Assembly: GCA_040391535.1 (NCBI GenBank) | Contig: JBEBXQ010000121.1 | Span: 1-15,128, forward strand | Source: JBEBXQ01 sp040391535 | GTDB lineage: Bacteria; Bacteroidota; Bacteroidia; Cytophagales; Spirosomataceae | Direction of reading: 5' to 3' | DNA length: 15,128 nt | Part shown: positions 7,354-15,128 of the stretch, piece after piece | Layout: each line of letters begins with the position of its first letter | How positions within the stretch are numbered: the stretch's first letter is position 1 | Notes under the pieces: generated by a model | What the model saw: the letters and a program-made list of their open reading frames with translations, nothing else | Told to the model about the DNA's origin: nothing | Database searches by the model: none | Program-made: the position numbers and the translations under genes

Positions 7354-10164
7354 TTAAAATTTATAGGTAAGTCCGATCGTAGAATATGTTCCCCGGCGGT
7401 ATTGCTGATAGCTTTCGTCTACATCAGAAATAGTACCGTCAAGATTACTATCCTGAATTAACCGGAACTGTTGATTTAAAAGATCCTGAATACCCAGTTT
7501 CAGCTCTATACGTCGCCCTATAGTCTTGATCAGGTTCAGGTCAATGACATTACGTGGCATTTCATACACCGTTGGCTGCACCTCCATGTCCCCCACCAGG
7601 AAAATTCTCTTTCCTACCACATTATACAGCACATTCACCTGAAGGCCACGGCTGTCATCGTTATAGTAAATCCCCGTGTTGATCAGATACGGAGATTGTC
7701 CCTGCAATTGTCTGTTTTCTTCCTGTCCGGCAAAACCCGTCAGTACGTCACTTTTTATAACAGAAGCATTCAGGATAAGCGTAAGATTATCAACAAAAGC
7801 AGAAGCAGTCCATGATTTGAGAGATTTGCGCACTTCCAGCTCAGCACCATAGGCATAGGCCTGCTCAGCATTGTCAACGGTAAAAGACACACCAGAGCCG
7901 GAGTACCTTACCCGCGATTCAATCGGATTTCTGAAGTGTTTGTAAAAACCTGCTATTGAGATCATTTCGCCTTCTTTCGGATAGAATTCATAACGGATAT
8001 CGGCATTCTGAATAGACGGTGTTTTCAGATTAGGATTTCCCACTCTTGACACGTCAAAATTAAAGTCATAATAATTAAAAGGTGCCAGTTCTCTGAACTC
8101 GGGCCTGTTTACAGTAATACTATAGGCCAAACGAAGCAATGATCTTTCTGTAAAACTGTAAGACAGATTAGCCGAAGGCAGTGCCCGGAAAATCGCATTA
8201 TCCACATTTACTTTAATTCCTGATCCTAACAACTGACTTTGTAATTGCTGACGGTTATACTCGCCTCTGAAACCTAATGAAACATTGAAGCGGGTGGTAA
8301 TGGGGTAATATGCACTGACATAAGCGGCTGTCAGCAGATTCTGGGCTTTATACCGGTCACTTGCGTTGGTTTGTTCTATATAATACAGTTTATTGGCTGC
8401 AATGTTATCCTTACTGAAGAACTCTTCCGGAGATGAATTCAGTAATTCAGGCGACAGTCCGCCAGGGTTATTAAGGTTAAACCAACGTGCCCTGAAATCA
8501 CGGTCTTTGTTCTCTGCATATCCACCGGCACGAAGTTTAATCTGCATTTTATCATCACCCTCATAGCGCTTTCTGTAGATACGATGCTCCAGGTCGGCCC
8601 GGAAAGAAGCAGTATATTCATTAAGGGTGGAAAAAAAGCGTGAATTATTCGTTAAGCTGGCATTCCCTGCCTGCAGCGTTTCGATAACAAACGGATCATT
8701 GGTTCCGATATTCCGGCTGGTAATAAAACGACGGAAATCAGGCTCATCGCGGTGTGTGAGGCCAAAAGCGCCTGTCCAGCGGAGTGTTGTGGCATCTGAG
8801 ACATCGTGAGTTCCGCTCAGTTGTCCGCTGTAAATGCTCTTGGATTCATAACGGAAAGCATAATTCTGTACCTGTCGGCCATTGTCATTATTATACCCTT
8901 CTCTGAAAGTGGTTTCGCGGTTACTCAGCTGATTGAACAGATTACGAAACTCAATTTTATGGTTAGGGTTGATCATGAAGCTCCAGTTTGACATTACACC
9001 CAGGCGGGTGTTTTGTGCATAAAACTGATCCCTGTAATTGATTTTTACTTCTGAAGACTGCGTGTTCGGATTAAATGCAAGATACCTGAACTGCTCTGTG
9101 GGCAGAAACTGATTGGTATTCGAATAATTGATGTTATTGAAAGTCGTCAGTCTTTTATCCCCTATATACATATTCCGGTTAAAGCCCAGTGACAGGCGAA
9201 GGTCCGGCTTTGCTGTTTTGTTCAGCAGTGTGTAAAAGTCCGGCAGGTTACGAAACGCATTCAGTGTCTTTTCGGATGGGGTATTTTCAGAAGTAATCAC
9301 AGATGTTTTCGGAAAAGCGGCCGGAAGGTTTCTGTCACCTGCCCCAAAACCCAGAAAATCAAGTGAAGATCCTTTATAATCATTAACCTTACGGAAGGTC
9401 GTACCGCCCCTGTAACCAGTTGAAACATTCAGCGAAAAGCCGTTTTCATCCGGAATGGTTTTGGTATAAATCTTAATAATTCCACCGGCAAATTCCCCGG
9501 GAAGATCAGCAGCACCTGATTTGTAAATCATAATGCGGTCAATGGCTGAACTCGGAATCAGATCAAATGAAAATGATTTGACGTCTACTTCGGATGATGG
9601 TGTAATAGCGTCATTCAGCATGACGGTATTATAACGCTCGTTCAATCCCCTTACAATCACAAACCGGTCATCCTGTACCGAAACACCCGGCACGCGTCTG
9701 ACGACCTGTGAAGCATCTCTGTCCTGCGATTTCTGAATCTGCTGTGCTGAAATACCAACAGCGATCTGTTCTGCTTTTTTGACCTCGGTAATAACCGAAA
9801 GATCAGTAAAAGTCATTCGCTGGCCTACGACTTTCACCTCATCCAGTGTGGAAACGTCCTCCTCCAGTCCGGTATTAATCAAAAGGGTCTGATTAGGATA
9901 AACAGTTACTTCTATTTCCTTACTCTTAAAGGAAATATAGCTTATCTCTACGATGTGCTTGCCGGTGTGGATATTCGGAATTTCAAAATTCCCGTCGGTA
10001 TCGGTAATGGTACCCACCGGAGGAGTGGTTCCTTTCAGAATAATATTAGCACCAATAACAGCCTCCCCGGACCTGGCATCCAGAACGTTACCCTTAATGG
10101 CACCTGTCTGGGCCATCACGCCGGAGGTAATCAGCAATAGAATGAGTAGTAATTTAGCTTTCAT
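7354..10164 (-). CDS. TonB-dependent outer membrane receptor with N-terminal carboxypeptidase-D-like domain
   Basis: The product is 936 residues from ATG at 10164. An in-frame TTG at 10200 overlaps the predicted -7 element and is rejected. Residues 1-19 are a signal peptide (KLLLILLLITSGVMAQ). Residues 20-100 form a carboxypeptidase-regulatory-like beta domain (GAIKGNVLDARSGEAVIGAN). A TonB-box-like segment, LDEVKVVGQR, lies at 107-116. The plug is about 120-235, with ASQVVRRVPGVSV, FVIVRGLNERYN and LPGEFAGGIIKIYTK. The barrel ends in Phe (GLTYKF). It lacks the SusC hallmark IEVLKDASAAAIYG and has no SusD neighbour, so it belongs to the other large TonB-receptor group of Bacteroidota, which often takes up ions, siderophores or small ligands. 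The beta-helix lipoprotein 39 bases downstream is its probable partner. The ligand cannot be told from sequence. Confidence 0.92.
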   Translation of the reverse strand: MKAKLLLILLLITSGVMAQTGAIKGNVLDARSGEAVIGANIILKGTTPPVGTITDTDGNFEIPNIHTGKHIVEISYISFKSKEIEVTVYPNQTLLINTGLEEDVSTLDEVKVVGQRMTFTDLSVITEVKKAEQIAVGISAQQIQKSQDRDASQVVRRVPGVSVQDDRFVIVRGLNERYNTVMLNDAITPSSEVDVKSFSFDLIPSSAIDRIMIYKSGAADLPGEFAGGIIKIYTKTIPDENGFSLNVSTGYRGGTTFRKVNDYKGSSLDFLGFGAGDRNLPAAFPKTSVITSENTPSEKTLNAFRNLPDFYTLLNKTAKPDLRLSLGFNRNMYIGDKRLTTFNNINYSNTNQFLPTEQFRYLAFNPNTQSSEVKINYRDQFYAQNTRLGVMSNWSFMINPNHKIEFRNLFNQLSNRETTFREGYNNDNGRQVQNYAFRYESKSIYSGQLSGTHDVSDATTLRWTGAFGLTHRDEPDFRRFITSRNIGTNDPFVIETLQAGNASLTNNSRFFSTLNEYTASFRADLEHRIYRKRYEGDDKMQIKLRAGGYAENKDRDFRARWFNLNNPGGLSPELLNSSPEEFFSKDNIAANKLYYIEQTNASDRYKAQNLLTAAYVSAYYPITTRFNVSLGFRGEYNRQQLQSQLLGSGIKVNVDNAIFRALPSANLSYSFTERSLLRLAYSITVNRPEFRELAPFNYYDFNFDVSRVGNPNLKTPSIQNADIRYEFYPKEGEMISIAGFYKHFRNPIESRVRYSGSGVSFTVDNAEQAYAYGAELEVRKSLKSWTASAFVDNLTLILNASVIKSDVLTGFAGQEENRQLQGQSPYLINTGIYYNDDSRGLQVNVLYNVVGKRIFLVGDMEVQPTVYEMPRNVIDLNLIKTIGRRIELKLGIQDLLNQQFRLIQDSNLDGTISDVDESYQQYRRGTYSTIGLTYKF

Positions 10165-10197
10165 GTTTAATTGTGTCAGAATATTTAATTTCCGACA

Positions 10198-10205
10198 CAA
10201 ATGTA
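10198..10205 (-). promoter_or_regulatory. Candidate -7 element for the TonB receptor operon
   Basis: TACATTTG on the minus strand is an exact TAnnTTTG match, placed 34 bases before ATG 10164. The -33 region is poor (ACTG with a 17-base spacer), which would fit activator dependence. Upstream, at 10231-10245, TTCAT and TACAT repeat at a 10-base period. The element rules against the in-frame TTG at 10200 as start. Confidence 0.5.
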
Positions 10206-10264
10206 TCCGGCCAATATTACCTCAGTATTAATGTAAGGTTATGAATAAATGATAATCGCAGCTT

Positions 10265-11773
10265 TTACTCCACAATACCGTTTCCCTTGATTTCAAACGG
10301 TTTTTTCAGATCGTAAACAAATCCGTTGACAACAGCAAACCGGATATCATCGCCCTTTTTCAGCAAAAATGTAGCAGCTTCACCCATTTCCGGACTTTGT
10401 TTCCCGGGAATCTGGCCCTTTCTCAGTACGTGAAGCGGATAAGATGTAAAATACACGCCCAGCGCGGCGGCATTCGGACTGGGCTGAATCCTGACATACA
10501 GATAACCCTGCCTGAGCAGGCTTGCCACATCCAGATTCCGGAGCTCGGATGTGTTTTTTAAAACCGTAGGATATACCTTCCCTTTTTCCACGCTATAACC
10601 GGTCGCATCCAGCTCTTCGCTTCCAAAATGTGTAGACATATCCCCATAATCGGCAATCGTGCTCCTGTAAAAAAAGCTGCTGGCTTTGTCATAGCTCAGC
10701 TCATGGCGGTTAATCCCGAAATCGGACTGAAATTCTTTTCCGTTTTTAACGACTTTCGCACGACGGACGATCAGGTCATAGATATAATTGGCATTTTCAG
10801 GAATATTGTCATAGGTAAGATAATTCTCTTTTTCATAGCTTTTCGTAGCAATCGCGTTCAGAGCCGAAAGTATCGCCATAAAATTCAACTGTCTCAGGTA
10901 TTGCTTTTCAGGGTCACCCACATAACCACCGGACTCGATCAGTACCAGTGTGGTTCCCCATTTTTGTATGTTATCCCCAAATCCGCGGGGTTCGTGCGTA
11001 TCGTTATAACGGGCTACCTGTCCGGGAATATATTTTTGCAAACCTTTATTCATTCCCACCACCAGCTGCATTGCACGTTTTCGTACCTCATTGACCGACC
11101 GGTCATGATCATAGGCAGTAGCCAGAAAAGTCACTGCGGCCACTTTGTTTGTCCGGCCGACAGAATATCGCGGGCTCTGGTCATGGAGATTAAAACCAAA
11201 TGCCGGCCTGATGCGATGCTGCAGATTTTTCAGGATATTGGATTCCGGAGCCTGCAGATAAGCCGCATCACGGTTCAGATCAATTCCCTGGGCGTTTCTG
11301 CGTTCGTATTTTTCAGCACCGTCAGGATTCAGCATGGGCAGAAAATAAAGTGTGGTTTTTTCCAGGATACGGTTTCTCAATGCATCCAGTCCGTCATTCC
11401 GGGCTTCCAGGAAATTCAGTATATCAAAGATGGCCATTGTGGCGGTTGGTTCATCACCGTGCATTTGCGACCATAACAATACCCCGGTTGATCCCTTCCC
11501 GGCTTTCAGCATCTGAATACTTCGTCCTTCAAACGACTTCCCGGCTTCTGAAACCTCAAACAGTGTCCCCGACTTTCTTTTTTCTATTAATGGCAGAATA
11601 GCGCTTTGCTTGAAGCGACGGTTTTGTATAGCCACCTCTTTATAACGGGAATGACTTGAAAAAAGACGGTCGTCATAATTTTCCTCCTGAATTGAATCTT
11701 GTGTTGCCAAAGCGAAAATTGAAAAAATACCGGATAATACGATTACAGAACCAATCATTACTTTTCTTTTCAT
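10265..11773 (-). CDS. M14-family zinc carboxypeptidase, exported
   Basis: The product is 502 residues from ATG at 11773. Residues 1-24 form a signal peptide (MIGSVIVLSGIFSIFALA), so it acts in the periplasm or outside. The peptidase domain, about 50-315, has all expected M14 residues: zinc ligands His105 and Glu108 in HGDE, substrate-binding NPDG (149-152) and GIDLNRD (163-169), third zinc ligand His197 in FNLHDQ, and the likely catalytic Glu280 in LIESGG. A further 180 residues of unknown, apparently beta-rich sequence follow, longer than a minimal M14 domain. The gene is divergent from hisH. Its stop lies about 100 bases before the TonB receptor start; no terminator is seen between them, though that receptor has its own promoter-like element. 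Partial co-transcription is possible and would suggest that peptides or amino acids feed the receptor, but this is speculation. Confidence 0.9.
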   Translation of the reverse strand: MKRKVMIGSVIVLSGIFSIFALATQDSIQEENYDDRLFSSHSRYKEVAIQNRRFKQSAILPLIEKRKSGTLFEVSEAGKSFEGRSIQMLKAGKGSTGVLLWSQMHGDEPTATMAIFDILNFLEARNDGLDALRNRILEKTTLYFLPMLNPDGAEKYERRNAQGIDLNRDAAYLQAPESNILKNLQHRIRPAFGFNLHDQSPRYSVGRTNKVAAVTFLATAYDHDRSVNEVRKRAMQLVVGMNKGLQKYIPGQVARYNDTHEPRGFGDNIQKWGTTLVLIESGGYVGDPEKQYLRQLNFMAILSALNAIATKSYEKENYLTYDNIPENANYIYDLIVRRAKVVKNGKEFQSDFGINRHELSYDKASSFFYRSTIADYGDMSTHFGSEELDATGYSVEKGKVYPTVLKNTSELRNLDVASLLRQGYLYVRIQPSPNAAALGVYFTSYPLHVLRKGQIPGKQSPEMGEAATFLLKKGDDIRFAVVNGFVYDLKKPFEIKGNGIVE

Positions 11774-11908
11774 AGCAAGGTAAAGGATAAGTGTTCAGGA
11801 TAATTACTACCGGCAGTGAATAATCACCTTTCAGATTTTCATTTTAACCTGCTATTTCAGAGATTTGACAAATTAAATAAAAAGGCCGGCAGCAATTGCA
11901 ATTTAGAA

Positions 11909-12499
11909 ATGAAAACAGTCATCATAAAATATAATGCAGGAAATGTTCAGTCTGTTATGTATGCGCTCGACCGTCTGGGGGTAAGTTATACCTATACCGA
12001 TGATGAGGAAACCATACGCACAGCAGACAAGGTTATTTTCCCTGGCGTCGGAGAAGCGAGTACAGCGATGAACTACCTGAATGCAAAAGGCTTATCAAAG
12101 CTTATACCAACACTCCGGCAGCCCGTTTTAGGGACTTGTGTAGGTATGCAGCTGATGTGCCGGTATTCGGAAGAGAATGATACCACCTGCATGGGGATAT
12201 TTGATGCTGACGTAATCAGATTCCCGGATACACCAGGATTCAAGGTACCGCATATGGGCTGGAATAACATCTATGACTATCAAAATGATATTACAAATGG
12301 TCTGAATGATAATGCTTATGTGTATTTTGTACACAGCTATGCAGCCCCGGTGAACCAATATACGGTCGCCACCTGCGATTATATCCGGCCATTCAGCGCC
12401 ATTTTACAGAAAGACAATTTTTATGCGGCACAATTTCACTGTGAAATCAGCGGAAAGGCAGGCGAAACCATCCTCGAAAACTTTCTAAAGCTCCATTGA
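11909..12499 (+). CDS. hisH: Imidazole glycerol phosphate synthase glutaminase subunit HisH
   Basis: From ATG at 11909 the product is 196 residues, the usual length for HisH. An in-frame GTG at 11816 would add 31 residues with no similarity to the family and is rejected. The class I glutamine amidotransferase features are intact: oxyanion segment PGVG (45-48), nucleophile Cys77 in GTCVGMQ, and His177 and Glu179 of the triad in QFHCEISG. PHMGWN (114-119) and YFVHSY (139-144) are HisH signatures. The enzyme releases ammonia from glutamine for HisF, which makes imidazole glycerol phosphate and AICAR in histidine synthesis, in the cytoplasm. Oddities are that QFHPEKSG is the common form of the last motif and here Pro and Lys are replaced by Cys and Ile, and that no other his gene lies within the window. 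Divergence from the M14 gene leaves 135 bases for promoters, in which I see no clear match. Confidence 0.9.
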   Translation: MKTVIIKYNAGNVQSVMYALDRLGVSYTYTDDEETIRTADKVIFPGVGEASTAMNYLNAKGLSKLIPTLRQPVLGTCVGMQLMCRYSEENDTTCMGIFDADVIRFPDTPGFKVPHMGWNNIYDYQNDITNGLNDNAYVYFVHSYAAPVNQYTVATCDYIRPFSAILQKDNFYAAQFHCEISGKAGETILENFLKLH

Positions 12500-12590
12500 C
12501 ATTGTTCTTTTGCGACAGTATAATTTTCCGATAAGATAGTATTCATAAAAGTATTAAAGCCTGATATTAAGAAAATCGCGCTTTCCAGAA

Positions 12591-12652
12591 ATTATTTGTA
12601 ATAATCCGGAGTTTTAGAGAGTTACTATACAAATCCGGTCTCCGGTCCGGAT
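12591..12652. repeat. Two short inverted repeats between hisH and the PhzF gene
   Basis: ATTATT-TGT-AATAAT (12591-12605) is a perfect six-base-pair hairpin without a T-run. ATCCGG and CCGGAT (12633-12638 and 12647-12652) form a second one around an eight-base loop, in a short stretch where TCCGG occurs four times (12605, 12634, 12641, 12647 region). Neither is a canonical terminator. The 265-base gap between hisH and the PhzF gene otherwise holds only the PhzF promoter. Confidence 0.3.
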
Positions 12653-12704
12653 ATTTCTGAAAAGAGGAATATTTAAATAAAATACAGATAATAATTTAAA
12701 TTAT

Positions 12705-12737
12705 ATTGGACTAATCGTGTATTATTTAATACTTTTA
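12705..12737 (+). promoter_or_regulatory. Bacteroidota-type promoter for the PhzF-family gene
   Basis: ATTG (12705-12708) is followed after 21 bases by TACTTTTA (12730-12737), matching TTTG-N21-TAnnTTTG with one mismatch in each element. The spacer equals that of the susCD promoter. It predicts a transcript start near 12744 and a leader of about 20 bases to ATG 12765, which excludes the in-frame GTG at 12717. Confidence 0.45.
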
Positions 12738-12764
12738 AGCCAATATTCATCTAAAAATCCTATT

Positions 12765-13556
12765 ATGAAATTACCAATCTATCATATAGATTCGTTTACA
12801 GATAAAATACTATCCGGTAATCCGGCCGCTGTAATACCTCTGGAGCATTGGCTGAGTGATGAATTAATGCAGAAAATTGCGGCTGAAAATAATCTGGCCG
12901 AAACTGCCTTTTTTGTACCCACCGAAGATGGATATCATATTCGCTGGTTTACACCTATTGTTGAAGTAGAACTTTGCGGCCATGCTACGCTTGCTGCAGC
13001 ATATGTTCTTTTTTATATTAATCAGATTGACAGCTCTGCCATTACCTTTGATTCCCTGAGCGGACCGCTGAGTGTCACACGTGACGGGGATGTACTCACG
13101 CTCGACTTCCCTGTTGATCAGTATCATGTTGCCGTGCCACCTCCTGCCCTGACGGAAGCATTGTCGCCTGTTGTTCCGCAGGAAGTATATAAAGGCAAAA
13201 CTGATTTTATGGTAGTACTGGATACAGAGGCCGAAATCAGAGATTTAGAGCTGGATATTATTATTCTTTCTACGATTCCGGCCAGAGGTGTCATTTTTAC
13301 AGCACGTGGGATGGAAGTTGATTTTGTTTCCCGATTTTTTGCCCCTCAGAGTGGTGTAGATGAGGATCCGGTAACGGGTTCAGCACATACAACACTGGCT
13401 CCTTACTGGGCACGCAAACTTGAAAAAACCAGATTAACCGCTAAACAGCTTTCTCCGAGAGGTGGTGATTTAATATGCGATATACACAACGGAAGAGTGA
13501 AAATCAGCGGCAAGTCAAGACTATATATGAAAGGTGAAATAGAACTGGATGATTAG
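12765..13556 (+). CDS. PhzF-family isomerase/epimerase
   Basis: From ATG at 12765 the product is 263 residues, close to the family's usual 260-300. The PhzF fold is two similar alpha/beta barrels of the diaminopimelate epimerase type. Its markers are present: FTDKILSGNPAAV near the N-terminus (11-23), the catalytic Glu46 in NNLAETAFF, CGHATLA at 71-76, and DEDPVTGSAH at 199-208 in the second half. Phenazine PhzF isomerises trans-2,3-dihydro-3-hydroxyanthranilate, but no phenazine gene is near. Most members in Bacteroidota are uncharacterised, so only a cytoplasmic isomerase or epimerase role on a small acid is supported. The gene is convergent with the EamA permease, and their stop codons overlap. 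I would not assign the symbol phzF. Confidence 0.88.
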   Translation: MKLPIYHIDSFTDKILSGNPAAVIPLEHWLSDELMQKIAAENNLAETAFFVPTEDGYHIRWFTPIVEVELCGHATLAAAYVLFYINQIDSSAITFDSLSGPLSVTRDGDVLTLDFPVDQYHVAVPPPALTEALSPVVPQEVYKGKTDFMVVLDTEAEIRDLELDIIILSTIPARGVIFTARGMEVDFVSRFFAPQSGVDEDPVTGSAHTTLAPYWARKLEKTRLTAKQLSPRGGDLICDIHNGRVKISGKSRLYMKGEIELDD

Positions 13557-14413
13557 GTCTTTCTGGACATCAGAAGGCCAGCCAGCACCATGGCAGTTCC
13601 GGCAAAGGTATACCAGGTAATGGGTTCATCCAGTAGATACCAGGCATAGAAAAAGCCGAATACAGGGCACAGAAAAAGCCAGAATGACGCTTTAACCGTA
13701 TCGATCGTCAGTAAATAAAACCAGCATATCAGCCCGACAACCGAAACTGCCAGACTTAGCCATAAGACCGGATACCAGAATCGTTCGTCCCATACATTAG
13801 CCTTCAGGTCCATCGTATACAACGTGAGCGGCAACTGGAATATTCCCCCGAGCAAAACCTGCCATCCATTGATCAGCAGCGGGGGAAGTGACCATTTTAT
13901 CCTGGCATAATATACACTTGCACCGGCTACCGCAATCATACTGAGCAGCAATAACGCAATTCCTGCCGGACTGGTGATGCTGCCTTTTAGTAACGGGATG
14001 GTGGCAATGCCCACACCTGCCATACCCAGTATCATTCCGACGATTTCCAAAGGCCGCGGGAAGCGTCCCATAAACAAAGCAGAGAAAATCACAATCAATA
14101 AAGGGGTGGTAGATACGGCAAGGCTCCCTATTCCGGCAGCACTGTATTTCATTGCAATCACATACAACCCCAGATATAGAGTCGTATTCAGAAAACCAAA
14201 AATGCTTAACTGACGCCATTCTTTCCCCTTAGGGAGTCTGTAACGCTCATCCTTCTGAAATAAATAGGTAACGGTAAGTAAAAAAATACCGGCTATAAAA
14301 AACCGGATGTTGCCCAGCACAAGCGGCTGAACAGCAACTACGCCTACTTTCGTAGCCACTGCAGCAGATGCCCAAAGCATGGCAAATAAAATCCCGATAA
14401 AAGTATTTTTCAA
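13553..14413 (-). CDS. EamA/DMT-family inner membrane permease
   Basis: The product is about 286 residues with roughly ten hydrophobic helices arranged as two EamA repeats. Typical features are FAMLWASAAVATKVG in helix 1 and AMKYSAAGIGSLAVSTTPLL in the third-fourth helix region, and the second repeat ends with LLDEPITWYTFAGTAMVLAG. The family exports or imports metabolites across the inner membrane; the substrate is not predictable. I place the start at TTG 14413, which gives an N-terminus KNTFIGILF normal for the family. GTG at 14464 is the alternative, adding 17 residues, but a TAnnTTTG element (14435-14442) lies between the two. The next ATG, at 14380, would cut into helix 1. The stop overlaps the PhzF-family stop by four bases on the opposite strand, leaving no room for a terminator between them. 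Confidence 0.85.
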   Translation of the reverse strand: MKNTFIGILFAMLWASAAVATKVGVVAVQPLVLGNIRFFIAGIFLLTVTYLFQKDERYRLPKGKEWRQLSIFGFLNTTLYLGLYVIAMKYSAAGIGSLAVSTTPLLIVIFSALFMGRFPRPLEIVGMILGMAGVGIATIPLLKGSITSPAGIALLLLSMIAVAGASVYYARIKWSLPPLLINGWQVLLGGIFQLPLTLYTMDLKANVWDERFWYPVLWLSLAVSVVGLICWFYLLTIDTVKASFWLFLCPVFGFFYAWYLLDEPITWYTFAGTAMVLAGLLMSRKT

Positions 14414-14434
14414 GGTATTGAATGTATAACTTCC

Positions 14435-14442
14435 CAAAATTA
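14435..14442 (-). promoter_or_regulatory. Candidate -7 element for the EamA permease gene
   Basis: TAATTTTG on the minus strand matches TAnnTTTG exactly. A transcript from it would start near 14429 and favour TTG 14413 as the translation start. The -33 region has only AGTG at a 19-base spacing, so support is moderate. Confidence 0.35.
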
Positions 14443-14490
14443 GGACGTTTTTAATTATGGTCACTTTACTTTTTTCGCTATTTTTATTGC

Positions 14491-15128
14491 ATGTTTAAAA
14501 TACCTCTGATCCAAGTTTGTCTGGCAGGGTTACTATGGGGATTTATATCCCACACTTGTTTTGCCCAGCGCACACTTACTTATGACTTTTCTAATGGTCT
14601 TTCCAATCTTGAAAATGACGGGCCCGCCCTGAAAATGATTGGAGAAACCGGCCGGTTTGAAGAATTTGTGATCAGGGATCTTGGAGATTCCACCAGAAAA
14701 GTGTTCTTTTTCGCCATGAACAGTGGCCTCCAGTTTGACAATAAAAAGGCTAATGGTATGCTGGATAAATCGTTTACCGTTGAGCTTTACTTCAAATTCA
14801 ATACCCTTAACGACTGGAAACGAATTCTGGATTTTAAAAACCGTACCAGCGACAACGGGCCTTATCTTCACAAAGCCAGGCTTAATTTTTTCAATTTTAT
14901 AACCGGACAGAATATTGCCGTCAGGCCCGGTGAGTATATCCATTATGTGTATTCGAGAAACCATCTGACGGGTCAGGTAAAAATGTACATCGACGGGGAA
15001 TCCAGGGTTGAGTTTATGGATGCCACAGAAGAAGGTATCTTAAATGAAGAAGGGCTGCTGAACTTTTTTCAGGATGATCTGGTCGTTAATTATGAGGCAA
15101 GTGATGGCCAGGTCGCATTGATCAGATT
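14491..15128 (+). CDS. Secreted LamG/concanavalin-like domain protein, N-terminal part (cut by window edge)
   Basis: The frame opens with ATG at 14491 and stays open to the right edge, giving 212 residues. Residues 1-25 form a signal peptide (LIQVCLAGLLWGFISHTCFA, then Q). The rest resembles a LamG-type jelly-roll domain: SGLQFDNKKANGMLDKSF about 78-95, then TVELYFKFNTLNDWKRILDF, a central IHYVYSRNHLTGQVKMYIDG, and a closing NFFQDDLVVNYEASDGQVA. In Bacteroidota this domain often precedes OmpA-like or T9SS sorting domains in cell-surface proteins, but the C-terminus lies outside the window. The domain usually binds glycans or protein partners. The gene is divergent from the EamA permease, with 77 bases between the starts. 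Confidence 0.8.
   Translation, partial: MFKIPLIQVCLAGLLWGFISHTCFAQRTLTYDFSNGLSNLENDGPALKMIGETGRFEEFVIRDLGDSTRKVFFFAMNSGLQFDNKKANGMLDKSFTVELYFKFNTLNDWKRILDFKNRTSDNGPYLHKARLNFFNFITGQNIAVRPGEYIHYVYSRNHLTGQVKMYIDGESRVEFMDATEEGILNEEGLLNFFQDDLVVNYEASDGQVALIR

Noticed and set aside
10628..11476. Long open frame (282 codons) on the plus strand inside the M14 gene
   Set aside because: The translation has no recognisable domain, and the minus-strand frame encodes a complete M14 peptidase with all catalytic residues. It is an antisense shadow.
11816..11908. N-terminal extension of HisH from an in-frame GTG at 11816
   Set aside because: The 31 extra residues do not resemble HisH, and the ATG at 11909 gives the exact usual family length of 196 residues.
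12765..13556. Part of a phenazine biosynthesis cluster
   Set aside because: PhzF-family proteins are widespread outside phenazine loci, and no other phz gene is present in the window.

Overview
The window looks like chromosomal DNA from a Bacteroidota bacterium, probably order Cytophagales (Dyadobacter/Spirosoma-like; this rank is inference). The evidence is a SusC/SusD-type outer-membrane pair, a second TonB-dependent receptor with a carboxypeptidase-D-like N-terminal domain, a lipoprotein with an Asp-rich segment after the lipobox cysteine, absence of clear Shine-Dalgarno sequences, and promoter-like TAnnTTTG elements upstream of several genes. No rRNA, tRNA, CRISPR array, intact insertion sequence or phage gene was seen.

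Layout. Positions 1-11773 are all on the minus strand. In transcription order they hold an M14-family zinc carboxypeptidase (10265-11773), a TonB-dependent receptor (7354-10164), a beta-helix-like surface lipoprotein (5983-7314) and a strong rho-independent terminator (5923-5948). A membrane protein with a 7TM-DISM sensor (3868-5793) follows, and then a SusC receptor (457-3426) and the N-terminal third or so of its SusD partner (1-446, cut by the window edge). The right part holds hisH (11909-12499, +), a PhzF-family isomerase (12765-13556, +), an EamA/DMT permease (13553-14413, -, overlapping the PhzF stop tail to tail) and the start of a LamG/concanavalin-like secreted protein (14491 onward, +, cut by the edge).

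How the parts may work together. There are two outer-membrane uptake modules. One is a classical SusCD pair. The other is a TonB receptor paired with a non-SusD lipoprotein, with a periplasmic or surface peptidase gene just upstream. The most unusual gene lies between them. Its product has a periplasmic sensor domain, seven membrane segments, a cytoplasmic coiled coil, and a C-terminal zinc ribbon plus helix-turn-helix that look like the DNA-recognition head of an IS1595-family transposase, with no DDE catalytic domain. I infer a single-protein membrane sensor and DNA-binding regulator built by capture of a transposase head. The adjacent susCD promoter, which has overlapping inverted repeats just upstream, is an obvious candidate target, but this is untested.
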